DNA of 64,000 nucleotides, from assembly GCA_022376925.1 (NCBI GenBank), contig JAIOJX010000032.1, forward strand, positions 172,695,979 through 172,759,978. The letters are read 5' to 3'. Made by a program: the position numbers and the translations under genes. The notes under the pieces were generated by a model. The model saw nothing but the letters and a program-made list of their open reading frames with translations. It was not told where the DNA came from and ran no database searches. Shown here in pieces: positions 36,161 to 47,685 of this stretch. The stretch comes from Tragulus kanchil (taxonomy: Eukaryota; Chordata; Mammalia; Artiodactyla; Tragulidae). Within the stretch, counting starts at the first letter, position 1. Every line of letters starts with the position of its first letter.

Positions 36161-36216
36161 CTGTGGAGTAAAATACAGAATTTACAAAGTTGAAGAGGCA
36201 GTGTGGATATTTTTAA

Positions 36217-36276
36217 GAGACCTTAGTCTTGCTATAACAGATTTATCATAATATCTTCTTCTCATCACATTTAAGT
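36217..36276 (-). pseudogene. SNORD114-like unit, C box intact, terminal stem lost
   Basis: The C box GUGAUGA (36262-36268) is perfect. The D box is CUAA and the 5' stem half is replaced by AAAU. Confidence 0.5.
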
Positions 36277-36946
36277 AGCCCAAGAATGACTCTCTTTTTA
36301 TCTTTTAAATTATTAATGCATGTAATAAGATGGCAACTGCTATCTCTACATCCTAGTAGAATAATTAAGAACTATGTCTGTTCCAAATTCTTTCTATCAA
36401 ACCTTAACCACAGAGTTAAGAGATCACGTGTCCTTCTTCATAGGTCCTCCTGTGATTTGAATCAGGTAAATTTACATCATTGTCTCTTCATATACTGTCA
36501 CCATAGTTGACCTTAACTTATGACTTCATTCATTATTTTTTAATTTACTCAAGGAATTATTTGTCCATTTTTGAAACAAATACAAAGTCATCTAAAACAC
36601 TAATAGTGTTTTAGATAGACTGATAGATAAATAGATGGATACACATATAGATTTAGATTATACAGCTATCTCTATGACTCTACCTAAAGTGAGCATAGCC
36701 AAATCCCTTTTATTTGTATGGACATCACAAGAGTACATCGAGATTAGTAAATAATTTTTAGTGACACAATATGCACACAGGTCCACGTCTAGCCTCTTTT
36801 AAATAACCTCTTCCTTCATTATCTAACCATACTATCACCTACATATCCCAGGCAAGAGTCTGCAATAACGCTAACATCTGTCCTTAAACGCAATACCCAC
36901 AAAATAACAACTAAATGTATTTTTCAAAAATGATACTGGTTGAAGG
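36277..36946. repeat. diverged array spacer, no recognisable gene
   Basis: AT-rich. A weak unit lies near 36440-36520, and there is a GATA-rich stretch at 36615-36660. Nothing else was recognised. Confidence 0.3.
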
Positions 36947-37190
36947 CTTCCCTGGTGGTCCAGTGGGTAAGGATACCGCCTTGCAGTGCAACGGGTGACG
37001 GTTTGATCCCTGGCCTGGGAAGATCCCACGTGCCGTGCAGTGGCTGGACCAATGTGCCCAACTACCCAGCCGGAGCTCTGGAGTGAGAGAGGTCACTATG
37101 ATGGGAGGCCCACACAGGCCAAAGAACAAAGATGGATGAAAATGAATAAACAAAAGACCAATAGCAGTGGCCAAAAAAAAAAAATTCTTA
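36947..37190 (+). mobile_element. CHR-type SINE
   Basis: GGCTTCCCTGGTGGTCCAGTG head and GGGAAGATCCCACGTGCC. The target-site duplication AAAAATGATACTG is found at both ends (about 36927 and 37201). Confidence 0.9.
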
Positions 37191-37385
37191 AATAAAAAAT
37201 AAAAATGATACTGATTGAGGCAAATGGATTAAAAATCATAACTGTTCTCATATTGGCACATGCTTGATTTTCTTTAATTAGTTCTGTAATCGATTATTAC
37301 ATTTCCATTTTTTCCCCTTTGTCAATAAAACCAACAGCCACCAACCCAGAAACAATATTGACTCTTACACAGAGCTGTCCATAGG

Positions 37386-37639
37386 TTTTTTTTTTTTGGC
37401 CACTTCTATTGGTCTTTCATTTATTTCCATCTTTGTTCTTTGGCCTGTGTGGGCCTCCTATTGCAGTGGCCTCTCGTTACAGAGCACCGGCTCTGGGTGC
37501 ACACGTTCCTGGGCACTAGCTCGGTAGTTGGACACATCGGTCCACCCGCTCCACAGCACGTGGGATCTTCCCAGGCCAGGGATCAAACCGGCAGCCCTTG
37601 TAGGGCAAGGCTTTACCCACTGGACCACCAGGGAAGCCC
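37386..37639 (-). mobile_element. CHR-type SINE
   Basis: Poly-T left end and TGGACCACCAGGGAAGCC right end. The target-site duplication CTGTCCATAGGTT occurs on both sides. It sits opposite and 200 bases from the CHR SINE at 36947, so the pair could form an inverted-repeat stem in RNA. Confidence 0.9.
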
Positions 37640-37916
37640 TGTCCATAGGTTCTTGATCAACAACTTAAACATCCTGGACCCTTTTCTTATTGGAATTCAA
37701 CTCCACTGAAATGTTTTGAGAATAATCGGTATCTCATTATGCACTCTCATTGCCAATAGATGTCTCATTCTCTTTGTCTTCATTAAATAATATGTTTATT
37801 TACTCATTACTGATTCAATAATAAAAGTATCTGTATCTAAGATCTATTGAAGCCTGAATTCCTAACTTCACCACAATCTCGTACCCCACGAAAACAGGAA
37901 ATCAGATTTATTCCTA

Positions 37917-37987
37917 CAATCCTCAGAGTTATAGGAGTTAATCAAAATCCTTGGCTTGAACACCTCAGAGTACTCATCAATGACCTA
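37917..37987 (-). ncRNA. SNORD113: box C/D snoRNA, SNORD113-like, C box slightly off consensus
   Basis: Minus-strand D box CUGA (37923-37926) and an internal CUGA (37965-37968). The C box is UUGAUGA (37974-37980), off consensus only at its first base. UUGAUUA serves as C'. The terminal stem is weak. Single copy, just left of a duplicated block. It may be functional or recently decaying. Confidence 0.7.
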
Positions 37988-38390
37988 GGCATAAGATTTT
38001 TAATTTATTGATACATTTATTCATTCATTCATTCACTGATTAATAATCAATAGCTATAAAGCAAGAATAAAAATACTACTACTAACTCCTGGCTTTTGTT
38101 CATTTTGCTCATTTTCTCGTTCTACAATGGACCTCACCGTGGGACTTCATGCAGACCCACACTCTTCATGGCAATTCTTGCTTCTTTAATGTTTTTTGAA
38201 TTTGAACAAATTCAAAACAAAACAACCCAGGAACATCTCATTTTAGTTCATTAACGATTTTCCAACTCAATAATCTCAACAGATTAAAAGCCTAATTCTT
38301 TATCCCTGGCAGAATGTGTAAATCGACCATGGTCAAATAAGTTGGAACAGTAAACAGCTGTAAAATGAGTGAAACACCTTCTTTTATCTT

Positions 38391-38640
38391 GTTTTAAATT
38401 GATCCCAATTGTTCAAAATGGGTTCGCCGGGGACATCCCTGGTGGCCTGATGATGCAGACTGAGCTTCCCCCGCAGGAGCCATGGGCTTAATCACTGGTC
38501 AGAGAACTAAGATCCCACATGCCTGAAGGCACAACCAGTAAACACATAAGCAAAACTGAAGGAAACTCAAAGTTGGGTTTATGCAATAGTGAGTTTCATG
38601 ACACATGTCACCAGTGCTCATTCTTGATCCTTTATATGTA
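38391..38640 (-). pseudogene. SNORD114-like relic split by a tRNA-derived SINE
   Basis: The D-box half (ATTGATCCCAATTGTTC on the plus strand) and the C-box half (TTTCATGACACATGTCACCAGTG) are separated by about 150 bases of CHR-type SINE. The duplicate at about 39510-39756 shows the same split. Confidence 0.5.
38430..38580 (+). mobile_element. tRNA-derived (CHR-type) SINE inside a snoRNA relic
   Basis: GACATCCCTGGTGGCCTGATG head and AGAGAACTAAGATCCCACATGC body. Duplicate at about 39548-39696, two bases shorter. Confidence 0.75.
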
Positions 38641-38749
38641 TTTATCTATTTGACTATCTACTGTTTAATTGGATTAGTCCTGAATTAATATGTCTACTGT
38701 TTAGCGGATAAGTAACAAGAGTAAATCAAAGCTCACACAATTCACTATC

Positions 38750-39160
38750 ATAAAAAAAAACAACCCTCCAAAAATAGACAAAAGATCTGAATATAGATGT
38801 TTCCAAAGGAAACATACATATGACTAAAAAGCATATGAAAAGGTGTTCATATTGCTATTAGAGAAAAGCAAATCAGAACAACGAGGTATCACTTATCAGA
38901 ATGGCTATTATCAAAAAGTCTACAAAAAAACAAATGTTAGAGGACAGAATGGGAATGCAAGCTCGTATAGGCAATATGGAAAACAGTAAAAAACTAAAAA
39001 TAAAACTACCATATTATCCAACAATTCCAGTCCTAGGATATATCTGGAAAAAATGAAAATACTAATTCAAAAAGATACATGCACCCCAATGTTCATACCA
39101 GTCCTACTTATAATAGCCAAACAGAAGTAAGCCAAGTGCCCATTAACAGTCAAATGGATA
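38750..39160 (+). mobile_element. LINE L1 3' portion
   Basis: ORF2 end and 3' UTR (plus strand GAACAACGAGGTATCACTTA, AACTACCATATTATCCAAC). It is repeated at 39868-40278 and continues to about 40560, with a third partial copy at 41118. All copies are duplication products of a single insert. Confidence 0.8.
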
Positions 39161-40311
39161 ATAATCAATAGCTATAAAGCAAGAATAAAAATACTACTAC
39201 TAACTCCTGGCTTTTGTTCATTTTGCTCATTTTCTCGTTCTACAATGGACCTCACCGTGGGACTTCATGCAGACCCACACTCTTCATGGCAATTCTTGCT
39301 TCTTTAATGTTTTTTGAATTTGAACAAATTCAAAACAAAACAACCCAGGAACATCTCATTTTAGTTCATTAACGATTTTCCAACTCAATAATCTCAACAG
39401 ATTAAAAGCCTAATTCTTTATCCCTGGCAGAATGTGTAAATCGACCATGGTCAAATAAGTTGGAACAGTAAACAGCTGTAAAATGAGTGAAACACCTTCT
39501 TTTATCTTGTTTTAAATTGATCCCAATTGTTCAAAATGGGTTCGCCGGGGACATCCCTGGTGGCCTGATGATGCAGACTGAGCTTCCCGCAGGAGCCATG
39601 GGCTTAATCACTGGTCAGAGAACTAAGATCCCACATGCCTGAAGGCACAACCAGTAAACACATAAGCAAAACTGAAGGAAACTCAAAGTTGGGTTTATGC
39701 AATAGTGAGTTTCATGACACATGTCACCAGTGCTCATTCTTGATCCTTTATATGTATTTATCTATTTGACTATCTACTGTTTAATTGGATTAGTCCTGAA
39801 TTAATATGTCTACTGTTTAGCGGATAAGTAACAAGAGTAAATCAAAGCTCACACAATTCACTATCATAAAAAAAAACAACCCTCCAAAAATAGACAAAAG
39901 ATCTGAATATAGATGTTTCCAAAGGAAACATACATATGACTAAAAAGCATATGAAAAGGTGTTCATATTGCTATTAGAGAAAAGCAAATCAGAACAACGA
40001 GGTATCACTTATCAGAATGGCTATTATCAAAAAGTCTACAAAAAAACAAATGTTAGAGGACAGAATGGGAATGCAAGCTCGTATAGGCAATATGGAAAAC
40101 AGTAAAAAACTAAAAATAAAACTACCATATTATCCAACAATTCCAGTCCTAGGATATATCTGGAAAAAATGAAAATACTAATTCAAAAAGATACATGCAC
40201 CCCAATGTTCATACCAGTCCTACTTATAATAGCCAAAAACAGAAGTAAGCCAAGTGCCCATTAACAGTCAAATGGATAAAGAAAATCATATATATATGTA
40301 CATAAACACGC

Positions 40312-40317
<6 letters not shown>

Positions 40318-40354
<37 letters not shown>
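40318..40354. repeat. (TA)n microsatellite
   Basis: An uninterrupted TA run of 37 bases. The corresponding run in the duplicate at 41512-41536 is only 25 bases. Confidence 0.95.
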
Positions 40355-40357
<3 letters not shown>

Positions 40358-40570
40358 GAATATTACTCAACCATAAAGAGAATGGATTTCTGCCACTTGC
40401 AGCCATGCAGATGAACCCAGAGAATACTAGGCTTAGCGAAATATGTCAGGCAGAGAAAGACGAAAACTATATGACAAAATTGTGTGTGGAAATAAAAAAG
40501 AAAATAAGTAAATGTATATGCAAAACAAACACAGATAATAGAAAACAAACATACAGATATATTGTGCAGC

Positions 40571-40765
40571 ATTGGGTTTCCAGGTGTCAAAAGTAGTCAA
40601 GAATCTGCCTATCACTGCAGGAGACACAAGAGACGTGTGTCTGATTCTTGGGTTGGGAAGACGCCCCTGGAAAAGGAAATGGCAACCCACTCCATTGTTC
40701 TTGCCTGGAAAATTCCATGGACAGAGGGGCCTGGCAGCTACAGTTGACTGGGGTTCCAAAGAATC
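40571..40765 (+). mobile_element. Bov-tA SINE
   Basis: TGCAGGAGACACAAGAGACG and GGAAATGGCAACCCACTCC identify it. It is inserted in the L1 tail. Duplicate at 41753-41947. Confidence 0.9.
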
Positions 40766-40829
40766 AGACATGCTGAGCCCACACACAAACAATGTCCAAG
40801 CAGAGGCTTTAAATGTATAGAGGCGGTTT

Positions 40830-41075
40830 TGCCTGGCCTCTGGAGTTTTAAGTTTTCACTATGTATGAGCATGACCCAGACGCTACAACTCCATTATCTA
40901 AGGGCTTTGAATAAGCAGACATGAATTCAGCCCACAACTTAGACCACAGCTGCTGCAAGACTCCTAAAGATCCTCATGTGAGAAATAAATACTGTGACTG
41001 TTGCGATAATTGTTATTGTGTAAGCCCATGAAATTGGGTATTCCTTGTTATGCAGCATGACAAGGACTAATTAAC
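40830..41075 (+). mobile_element. LTR remnant, MaLR-like
   Basis: GTGAGAAATAAATACTGTGAC, GTGTAAGCCCATGAAATTG and GTTATGCAGCATGACAA correspond to the polyadenylation end of a MaLR-type LTR. Copies at about 42012-42255 and 43097-43315 result from duplications. Confidence 0.6.
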
Positions 41076-41505
41076 CCTTTTTTGAACTTTTTAAAGTAAT
41101 GAACACGAGGTATCATCAATATAGATGTTTCCAAAGGAAACATACTATGCAAAGCATATTTCATATTGCTATTAGAGAAAAGCAAATCAGAACAACGAGG
41201 TATCACTTATCAGAATGGCTATTATCAAAAGTCTACAAAACAAATGTTAGAGGACAGAATGGGAATGCAAGCTCGTATAGGCAATATGGAAAACAGTAAA
41301 AAACTAAAAATAAAACTACCATATTATCCAACAATTCCAGTCCTAGGATATATCTGGAAAAAATGAAAATACTAATTCAAAAAGATACATGCACCCCAAT
41401 GTTCATACCAGTCCTACTTATAATAGCCAAAAACAGAAGTAAGCCAAGTGCCCATTAACAGTCAAATGGATAAAGAAAATCATATATATATGTACATAAA
41501 CACGC

Positions 41506-41536
<31 letters not shown>

Positions 41537-42382
41537 GTGGAATATTACTCAACCATAAAGAGAATGGATTTCTGCCACTTGCAGCCATGCAGATGAACCC
41601 AGAGAATACTAGGCTTAGCGAAATATGTCAGGCAGAGAAAGACGAAAACTATATGACAAAATTGTGTGTGGAAATAAAAAAGAAAATAAGTAAATGTATA
41701 TGCAAAACAAACACAGATAATAGAAAACAAACATACAGATATATTGTGCAGCATTGGGTTTCCAGGTGTCAAAAGTAGTCAAGAATCTGCCTATCACTGC
41801 AGGAGACACAAGAGACGTGTGTCTGATTCTTGGGTTGGGAAGACGCCCCTGGAAAAGGAAATGGCAACCCACTCCATTGTTCTTGCCTGGAAAATTCCAT
41901 GGACAGAGGGGCCTGGCAGCTACAGTTGACTGGGGTTCCAAAGAATCAGACATGCTGAGCCCACACACAAACAATGTCCAAGCAGAGGCTTTAAATGTAT
42001 AGAGGCGGTTTTGCCTGGCCTCTGGAGTTTTAAGTTTTCACTATGTATGAGCATGACCCAGACGCTACAACTCCATTATCTAAGGGCTTTGAATAAGCAG
42101 ACATGAATTCAGCCCACAACTTAGACCACAGCTGCTGCAAGACTCCTAAAGATCCTCATGTGAGAAATAAATACTGTGACTGTTGCGATAATTGTTATTG
42201 TGTAAGCCCATGAAATTGTGTATTCCTTGTTATGCAGCATGACAATGACTAATTCACACATTTTCTTCCTCTTATTTTTAAGAAATGACTCATTTATTGC
42301 TTTTTTATAATACAGTCAATGAAATCACCATGAAGGTATCATCAAACCTAATAAAAACTATAATTTCTATCCATCTCAATAC

Positions 42383-42472
42383 TTTGTTGTTGTTTAGTCA
42401 CTCAGTTGTGTTGGACTCTTGTGTGACCCCGTGGACTGTTGTCTGTCAAGCTCCTTTGTCCATGGGAATTCT
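42383..42472 (-). mobile_element. Bov-tA SINE fragment
   Basis: TTTAGTCACTCAGTTGTGTTGG and CCATGGGAATTCTC are the tail half of the SINE in reverse. Duplicate at 43449-43538. Confidence 0.8.
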
Positions 42473-43006
42473 CAGTAATATATGTATCTATAATAGGCAT
42501 GGATATTTAAGGTACTTAAATCTTTGCAATTCTTGCCCATAAATTCTTACTTCAAATTGAAATTACTTTCAATTGTACAGAAATGTATTAATATAAATAT
42601 CTGGTTCATGATATACTTTCTTCTTCGGCCTGGTTTAATTCTGTATATACATTGACAATCAGTTACATGTGGTGTATGTTCCTCACCAACAAATGTAAGA
42701 GACTTGTTACTTATGGACGAGAGTTACTATTAATATGTTAATTACAAATGTCGGTACATGTCCTGTTCTCTTCTTTGCATCATGTATTCCTTATGTTTTA
42801 AATACTTTCATAATACATTGGATATCTGCAAAACCACTATTCAACTACAACCTTAACAATAACTTTTTGATACTCTCTCACCAAAATAGGTCTTCAACAT
42901 TAGAGAAATAGTCACATAAACTTTGGGTCATGCAAGCAAAATAATACTTAATAGTGGATAAATGAGTAAGTCTTGTGAATCACAGTTTTTGCCAGTGAAT
43001 CTCATT

Positions 43007-43074
43007 CGTGCAGAACTGAATCAATTATAATCTTTTCTGCATGGTACATTTTCATCTCTGGCCCATAATTAACC
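43007..43074 (-). pseudogene. SNORD114-like relic (three copies)
   Basis: The body (CAGUUCUGCACGA) resembles SNORD114. The C box is GAGAUGA and the D box AUGA. Further copies lie near 44074 and 45168 because of overlapping duplications. Confidence 0.5.
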
Positions 43075-43799
43075 CTCTTTTATTAATTTATGTATTTAAG
43101 TTTTCACTATGTATGAGCATGACCCAGACGCTACAACTCCATTATCTAAGGGCTTTGAATAAGCAGACATGAATTCAGCCCACAACTTAGACCACAGCTG
43201 CTGCAAGACTCCTAAAGATCCTCATGTGAGAAATAAATACTGTGACTGTTGCGATAATTGTTATTGTGTAAGCCCATGAAATTGTGTATTCCTTGTTATG
43301 CAGCATGACAATGACTAATTCACACATTTTCTTCCTCTTATTTTTAAGAAATGACTCATTTATTGCTTTTTTATAATACAGTCAATGAAATCACCATGAA
43401 GGTATCATCAAACCTAATAAAAACTATAATTTCTATCCATCTCAATACTTTGTTGTTGTTTAGTCACTCAGTTGTGTTGGACTCTTGTGTGACCCCGTGG
43501 ACTGTTGTCTGTCAAGCTCCTTTGTCCATGGGAATTCTCAGTAATATATGTATCTATAATAGGCATGGATATTTAAGGTACTTAAATCTTTGCAATTCTT
43601 GCCCATAAATTCTTACTTCAAATTGAAATTACTTTCAATTGTACAGAAATGTATTAATATAAATATCTGGTTCATGATATACTTTCTTCTTCGGCCTGGT
43701 TTAATTCTGTATATACATTGACAATCAGTTACATGTGGTGTATGTTCCTCACCAACAAATGTAAGAGACTTGTTACTTATGGACGGGGTTACTATTAAT

Positions 43800-45945
43800 A
43801 TGTTAATTACAAATGTCGGTACATGTCCTGTTCTCTTCTTTGCATCATGTATTCCTTATGTTTTAAATACTTTCATAATACATTGGATATCTGCAAAACC
43901 ACTATTCAACTACAACCTTAACAATAACTTTTTGATACTCTCTCACCAAAATAGGTCTTCAACATTAGAGAAATAGTCACATAAACTTTGGGTCATGCAA
44001 GCAAAATAATACTTAATAGTGGATAAATGAGTAAGTCTTGTGAATCACAGTTTTTGCCAGTGAATCTCATTCGTGCAGAACTGAATCAATTATAATCTTT
44101 TCTGCATGGTACATTTTCATCTCTGGCCCATAATTAACCCTCTTTTATTAATTTATGTATTTAATTATTCATACCTAATATTCAAGAAACTCTCATTAAC
44201 CAACCACCCAATGTAATTAAGAGTAGCCATTATCCACATGTGACTGTTTAAATTTATAAAAGTAAAGTAAAATAAAAAATTCAGTTCCCCACACAGACCA
44301 GCCACATTTGAAGTGCTCAGAAGTCATATGGAGCTAGTGGCTACCATACGGAACAGATGAAATTACAGATCGTGTTCATCCCGCAGAAATTTCTATTGGC
44401 CATAACAAACACTCTTTACCCTTAGGTAATAGGCTAGAACTGTTTCTAATGAAGGTAAATGGGGCCGATCATAATTCTTTATCATTAGTCTACACTGATT
44501 CTCCTTGGTTTGATTTGATCATTTCTAAAGAAGTTTTAATTAGCAGTCATAAATCCAGTTTCTTACTCCACAAGCAGAACGCTGACACTGCCGTTCGCTC
44601 CCTTTGTGCTCCTTCCTCAATGAGTGAATAGTCTAGATTTTTATCCATGGAGGATTGTTTAAATACACCAAGTCCACATACACTATGAAATATAAGACAG
44701 TTGGTAAAAGGAATGAAGCCTGCTAGACGATCTTTATGGCAGACAAGAGCCCAACATTCAACACACCATCATGTCAAACAAGAATACTGAATAACTACCC
44801 TGCTCCTTAACCAACACATACTTTTAATGGACCTTGGATGTACAGAATTTTTTCTGTTGCTGTTTTATGCCTAAATGTCGACGGAGAGTTACTTTTGTTA
44901 ATTACAAATGTCGGTACATGTCCTGTTCTCTTCTTTGCATCATGTATTCCTTATGTTTTAAATACTTTCATAATACATTGGATATCTGCAAAACCACTAT
45001 TCAACTACAACCTTAACAATAACTTTTTGATACTCTCTCACCAAAATAGGTCTTCAACATTAGAGAAATAGTCACATAAACTTTGGGTCATGCAAGCAAA
45101 ATAATACTTAATAGTGGATAAATGAGTAAGTCTTGTGAATCACAGTTTTTGCCAGTGAATCTCATTCGTGCAGAACTGAATCAATTATAATCTTTTCTGC
45201 ATGGTACATTTTCATCTCTGGCCCATAATTAACCCTCTTTTATTAATTTATGTATTTAATTATTCATACCTAATATTCAAGAAACTCTCATTAACCAACC
45301 ACCCAATGTAATTAAGAGTAGCCATTATCCACATGTGACTGTTTAAATTTATAAAAGTAAAGTAAAATAAAAAATTCAGTTCCCCACACAGACCAGCCAC
45401 ATTTGAAGTGCTCAGAAGTCATATGGAGCTAGTGGCTACCATACGGAACAGATCAAATTACAGATCGTGTTCATCCGCGCAGAAATTTCTATTGGCCATA
45501 ACAAACACTCTTTACCCTTAGGTAATAGGCTAGAACTGTTTCTAATGAAGGTAAATGGGGCCGATCATAATTCTTTATCATTAGTCTACACTGATTCTCC
45601 TTGGTTTGATTTGATCATTTCTAAAGAAGTTTTAATTAGCAGTCATAAATCCAGTTTCTTACTCCACAAGCAGAACGCTGACACTGCCGTTCGCTCCCTT
45701 TGTGCTCCTTCCTCAATGAGTGAATAGTCTAGATTTTTATCCATGGAGGATTGTTTAAATACACCAAGTCCACATACACTATGAAATATAAGACAGTTGG
45801 TAAAAGGAATGAAGCCTGCTAGACGATCTTTATGGCAGACAAGAGCCCAACATTCAACACACCATCATGTCAAACAAGAATACTGAATAACTACCCTGCT
45901 CCTTAACCAACACATACTTTTAATGGACCTTGGATGTACAGAATT
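43800..45945 (+). repeat. direct duplication 18, period about 1096
   Basis: The joint at 44840-44895 mixes words from 45944 and 43785 in error-rich form. Confidence 0.95.
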
Positions 45946-46215
45946 ACTGTTGCTGTTTTAGTGCCTAAGTTTTGTTTGACTGTTTGGCAACCCATGGACT
46001 GTAGCCTGCTAGGTTCCTCTGTCCTCGAGACTTCCCCGGTAAAATACCGGAGTGGGTTGCCATGCCCTTCTTCAGAGGATCTTCCCAACCCAGGGATCGA
46101 ACTCACATATCCTGCATGGGCAGGCAGATTCTTTACCACTCCACCAGGGAAGCGCTGTGTACAGAATTAAAATACTTTTAATTCTAGAATATTGAAACAT
46201 TATTGGCTCACGATT
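45923..46215 (-). pseudogene. SNORD114-like relic split by a Bov-tA SINE
   Basis: The plus strand reads TGGACCTTGGATGTACAGAATTA, then a minus-strand Bov-tA, then the target-site duplication GTACAGAATTA (45936-45946 and 46159-46169) and the rest of the unit. The D box was already CCAA. Duplicate 1111 bases to the right. Confidence 0.6.
45947..46158 (-). mobile_element. Bov-tA SINE with target-site duplication
   Basis: Near-complete reverse-oriented SINE ending CCACCAGGGAAGCGC. The target-site duplication GTACAGAATTA flanks it. It splits a snoRNA relic. Duplicate at about 47058-47269. Confidence 0.9.
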
Positions 46216-46422
46216 CATTTACTTACTTACGAACATTCTTGAGCCACTGTCTAGCTCAAGATTTAAGAACATCGACTACTACATTTTATTTGCCTTGTCC
46301 TTATCCACCTGAGAGTCAAAATTCTCACAAATACTGCACAATTAAAACCACTGTGGTGTGTCCATTTTATGCAAAAGAAAGCAACTGTTAAAAAAGAATG
46401 AACAGCCTGAATCATTTTTAAT

Positions 46423-46490
46423 GAGTCTCACTTGTGTAGAATTGAATTTATCAGCCTTAGTTTACGAAACAGTATCCTCATTGGTCTGCG
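46423..46490 (-). pseudogene. SNORD114-like relic
   Basis: The AAUUCUACACAAGUGAGACUC end matches the subtype, but the D box is GUGA and the C box has a deletion. A duplicate lies 1111 bases to the right. Confidence 0.45.
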
Positions 46491-47685
46491 CTTTGTCCTT
46501 TTTAATTTTATTTATCCCTTTAAAAAGCCATAAGGATACCCATGAATCTGACCCAAAACATAATAAGCTATCAATTCTTTACATTTCTATGTGCATCTCT
46601 CACTGAGTCAATGGTCTAAACCTCATCAATAGGAAAATGTTTCTATAAACCACAGTGCATAAATTAATAGCAGAATATTATTAAAATAAGTGAAATACCC
46701 TAATATCTTTCTTTTACTATCCTTCCAGTTTGCAGAACTGTATAATCACACTTCGTGGGTCATGATACATCTTTAATCCATGTTTAACTCTCTTTGATTT
46801 TACTAATACAAGCATCCATTTCTTTAATAAATCTATAAACATTAAAATACATCAAAGACTAAAATAGTTATATAGCGTAAGTACATGACCTTTGAAATAT
46901 AAGACAGTTGGTAAAAGGAATGAAGCCTGCTAGACGATCTTTATGGCAGACAAGAGCCCAACATTCAACACACCATCATGTCAAACAAGAATACTGAATA
47001 ACTACCCTGCTCCTTAACCAACACATACTTTTAATGGACCTTGGATGTACAGAATTACTGTTGCTGTTTTAGTGCCTAAGTTTTGTTTGACTGTTTGGCA
47101 ACCCATGGACTGTAGCCTGCTAGGTTCCTCTGTCCTCGAGACTTCCCCGGTAAAATACCGGAGTGGGTTGCCATGCCCTTCTTCAGAGGATCTTCCCAAC
47201 CCAGGGATCGAACTCACATATCCTGCATGGGCAGGCAGATTCTTTACCACTCCACCAGGGAAGCGCTGTGTACAGAATTAAAATACTTTTAATTCTAGAA
47301 TATTGAAACATTATTGGCTCACGATTCATTTACTTACTTACGAACATTCTTGAGCCACTGTCTAGCTCAAGATTTAAGAACATCGACTACTACATTTTAT
47401 TTGCCTTGTCCTTATCCACCTGAGAGTCAAAATTCTCACAAATACTGCACAATTAAAACCACTGTGGTGTGTCCATTTTATGCAAAAGAAAGCAACTGTT
47501 AAAAAAGAATGAACAGCCTGAATCATTTTTAATGAGTCTCACTTGTGTAGAATTGAATTTATCAGCCTTAGTTTACGAAACAGTATCCTCATTGGTCTGC
47601 GCTTTGTCCTTTTTAATTTTATTTATCCCTTTAAAAAGCCATAAGGATACCCATGAATCTGACCCAAAACATAATAAGCTATCAA

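Larger units (their letters stand above)
38043..40278 (+). repeat. direct duplication 15, period 1118
   Basis: Copies 38043-39160 and 39161-40278. A 2-base C-run difference lies at the SINE. Confidence 0.95.
39908..42255 (+). repeat. direct duplication 16, period about 1182
   Basis: Copies from 39908 and from about 41118. The start of copy 2 has several deletions. The (TA)n lengths differ. Confidence 0.95.
42030..44163 (+). repeat. direct duplication 17, period 1066
   Basis: Copies 42030-43096 and 43097-44163. Confidence 0.95.

Noticed and set aside
42383..42472. Short conserved block at 42.4 and 43.4 kb as a regulatory element
   Set aside because: It is the tail half of a Bov-tA SINE duplicated by the assembly.
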